From: Parapedobacter sp964498395
GTDB lineage: Bacteria > Bacteroidota > Bacteroidia > Sphingobacteriales > Sphingobacteriaceae
Length of the DNA stretch: 64,000 nt
Reading direction: 5' to 3'
NCBI GenBank assembly: GCA_964498395.1
Contig: CAZCHE010000001.1
Location: 618,570 to 682,569, forward strand
In this document: positions 62,659-64,000 of the stretch, piece after piece
Position numbering within the stretch: the stretch's first letter is position 1
Layout: every line of letters starts with the position of its first letter
Made by a program: the position numbers and the translations under genes
The notes under the pieces: model-generated
What the model saw: only the letters and a program-made list of their open reading frames with translations
Told to the model about the DNA's origin: nothing
Database searches by the model: none

Positions 62659-63684
62659 CTACCAGATGGTTGATTGGGTAAACTTCCGGAAAATACGCCT
62701 CTGAAAACCAAACACTTTATCCCCTACCTTGGTGGTAATATAAGATAGCAAATAGATCGGATATGCTTTCCGTGGACTACTGTTGAATGCCTTTTTGACG
62801 ACACGATCTATCCAAGAGTCTTGATGGTCTACGGGTATGGTTATTGCTAGCTCCTCTATGCGCGTAAAATACGGTTGCAATTGCCCTACCGCAGCATCTC
62901 TACGCCAAAGGAGTTTAAATAGCGCATACAACTCATATTTAAGCTGCTTCCTTAGGTAATCTTCATGATATACGTTGCCAGCACTTAGATTCTTCAGGTA
63001 TGCCATCATTTTTAATTGGGATTCAAGGTGCAAATGACCGGGTCTTGACGTTGTAATGGAATTTTTTCTCCGCCGATAATTATATAAAAACCGTTCAATT
63101 CCCTTTATCTTCTGTGCAAGTCTAAACGCATGTAAATTAAAATATAGATCTTCATAAACCATACCTTCCTCAAAACGCAAACCAAAATCCAACAAAAAGC
63201 GTCGCCTAAAAACCTTCGTCCATATGCTTGGCTCAAGCACCTTAAACCGCTCAACATATTCCAGTCCGGTATAAATATGGTTTTCTGCTACCAATTGCCG
63301 GCAATGGGTAACCTGCCCATTAAGGTCAACATAATAAAAACTAAAAAGAAGGATATCGACAGGATCTATCGCAAGGCTATCATTGATGATTTCCAGCGAA
63401 TTTTCAGAAATCCAGTCATCGCTGTCAATAAACCAAATGTAATCACCCGAAGCTCGCTCCATCCCGAAATTCCTGGCCGAAGACAACCCCCCATTTTCTT
63501 TCTCAAGTATAGTAATTCGACTGTCCTGGTATTTCTTGCAGATTTCAAGAGAATCGTCTGTAGAACCATCGTCTACCAATATGATTTCAAAATCCGTAAA
63601 TGGTTGTGCTAAAATACTATCAATACATTTTTCAACGAAGCCGGCCACGTTGTACACCGGTATGATTAGGGATAAAGCAGGCAT
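62659..63684 (-). CDS. Glycosyltransferase family 2 (capsule type)
   Basis: This 341-residue enzyme is a classical GT-A/GT2 protein: 'LSLIIPVYNVAGFVEKCI', 'IILVDDGSTDDS', 'KENGGLSSARNFGM', 'YIWFIDSDDW' (DSDD metal site) and 'EEGMVYEDLYF' (ED base motif). It probably transfers a sugar to a surface glycan. It is a single gene far from the main locus, and no palindrome lies upstream. Confidence 0.92.
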   Translation of the reverse strand: MPALSLIIPVYNVAGFVEKCIDSILAQPFTDFEIILVDDGSTDDSLEICKKYQDSRITILEKENGGLSSARNFGMERASGDYIWFIDSDDWISENSLEIINDSLAIDPVDILLFSFYYVDLNGQVTHCRQLVAENHIYTGLEYVERFKVLEPSIWTKVFRRRFLLDFGLRFEEGMVYEDLYFNLHAFRLAQKIKGIERFLYNYRRRKNSITTSRPGHLHLESQLKMMAYLKNLSAGNVYHEDYLRKQLKYELYALFKLLWRRDAAVGQLQPYFTRIEELAITIPVDHQDSWIDRVVKKAFNSSPRKAYPIYLLSYITTKVGDKVFGFQRRIFRKFTQSTIW

Positions 63685-63840
63685 GTACCTTATAATGGAT
63701 GATATACTTTTTTATTTAGAATTCGTCCGTTCATTGATTTATCACACTACAATTTTCATTGATTCCAGCGTGATTCCTTGTTTACAAGTTAAAATTCAGC
63801 AAAAATGGCGCTTTATCTTAAGTTCATTTCATTAGATATA

Positions 63841-63873
63841 AAGAAAGGCAATTGGTTTAATTGCCTTTCTTTA
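63841..63873. terminator. Intrinsic terminator hairpin
   Basis: A 14-bp perfect stem (63841-63854 with 63860-63873, AAAGAAAGGCAATT type) with a five-base loop lies between the GT2 start and the OmpA-family stop. A- and T-rich flanks allow termination in either direction; it most likely ends the OmpA-family gene read leftward. Confidence 0.8.
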
Positions 63874-63905
63874 GTTAATAGATCTAAGGTTGAAATAATC
63901 CTCTT

Positions 63906-64000
63906 TTAAAACTCCAGCACGGTGACCTCTGTTCGCCTGTTGGCCTGGTGTTCGTCTCGTGAGCAGGGTACGCCATCCGCGCAACGGTTCACCAATTTGG
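63906..64000 (-). CDS. OmpA-family protein, C-terminal end (partial)
   Basis: A minus-strand frame enters from the right edge and stops with TAA at 63906-63908. The visible end contains 'NRCADGVPCSRDEHQANRR' followed by 'TEVTVLEF', the end of a peptidoglycan-binding OmpA/MotB domain ('H-Q-x-N-R-R-T-E'). Most of the gene lies beyond the window. Such proteins anchor the outer membrane to the wall in Bacteroidota. The terminator at 63841 lies downstream. Confidence 0.8.
   Translation of the reverse strand, partial: KLVNRCADGVPCSRDEHQANRRTEVTVLEF

Overview
The window looks like chromosome of a Bacteroidota species, most likely in or near the Sphingobacteriaceae (Pedobacter, Sphingobacterium or Parapedobacter type). 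The grounds are TAnnTTTG-type -7 promoter boxes, AT-rich start regions mostly lacking Shine-Dalgarno sequences, the ligA end - DUF6913 - dapA order, futalosine menaquinone genes, Bacteroidota-type lipoproteins and an OmpA-family end. No rRNA, tRNA, CRISPR array, insertion sequence or phage gene was seen.

Layout. 1-2872 is housekeeping: ligA end, DUF6913 protein, dapA, a glycosyltransferase and panD. About 2900-40530 is one large accessory locus. It opens with a four-gene plus-strand unit: an A-PCP-KS-AT-ACP hybrid NRPS/PKS, a 3519-residue trimodular NRPS with thioesterase, a beta-helix protein and a GT8 glycosyltransferase. Next come a MOP-family flippase, a GMC oxidoreductase with its small subunit, an acetyltransferase, several glycosyltransferases (GT2, GT8, GT14, GT4), a Wzy/O-antigen-ligase-type polymerase, a Wzc-like copolymerase with a degenerate kinase domain, a half-length TolC-like protein, a lipoprotein esterase, a second beta-helix protein and a priming sugar transferase fused to a pseudo-receiver and preceded by a free-standing receiver. 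This is a nearly complete Wzx/Wzy exopolysaccharide pathway with an NRPS/PKS line inside it.

The main non-gene signal is a 22-bp palindrome, TTTGTAG-N8-CTACAAA, found at six intergenic places (2986, 3049, 24903, 36048, 37404, 40504). Each lies upstream of a transcription unit of this locus and none was found elsewhere in the window. It ties the peptide/polyketide genes and the polysaccharide genes into one predicted regulon. The regulator is not recognisable in the window.

40600-64000 is mixed: a HEAT/DUF1080 protein with a Gfo/Idh/MocA oxidoreductase (3-keto-sugar chemistry), an Sfp-type phosphopantetheinyl transferase that could activate the carrier domains, a membrane GT2, a Nudix hydrolase, an acyl-ACP desaturase, arginine deiminase-family enzymes, phosphoglucosamine mutase, PAP2 and ZIP proteins, a MarR regulator, a mqnE - phosphatase - mqnA operon, an MsbA-like ABC exporter, an aminotransferase with prephenate dehydrogenase, another GT2 and the end of an OmpA-family gene.

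Best inference: the locus makes a secreted polysaccharide together with a small Gly-malonyl-Gly-X-X peptide/polyketide, either conjugated to the glycan or co-produced with it. Everything here was read by eye from the sequence; no database search was run.
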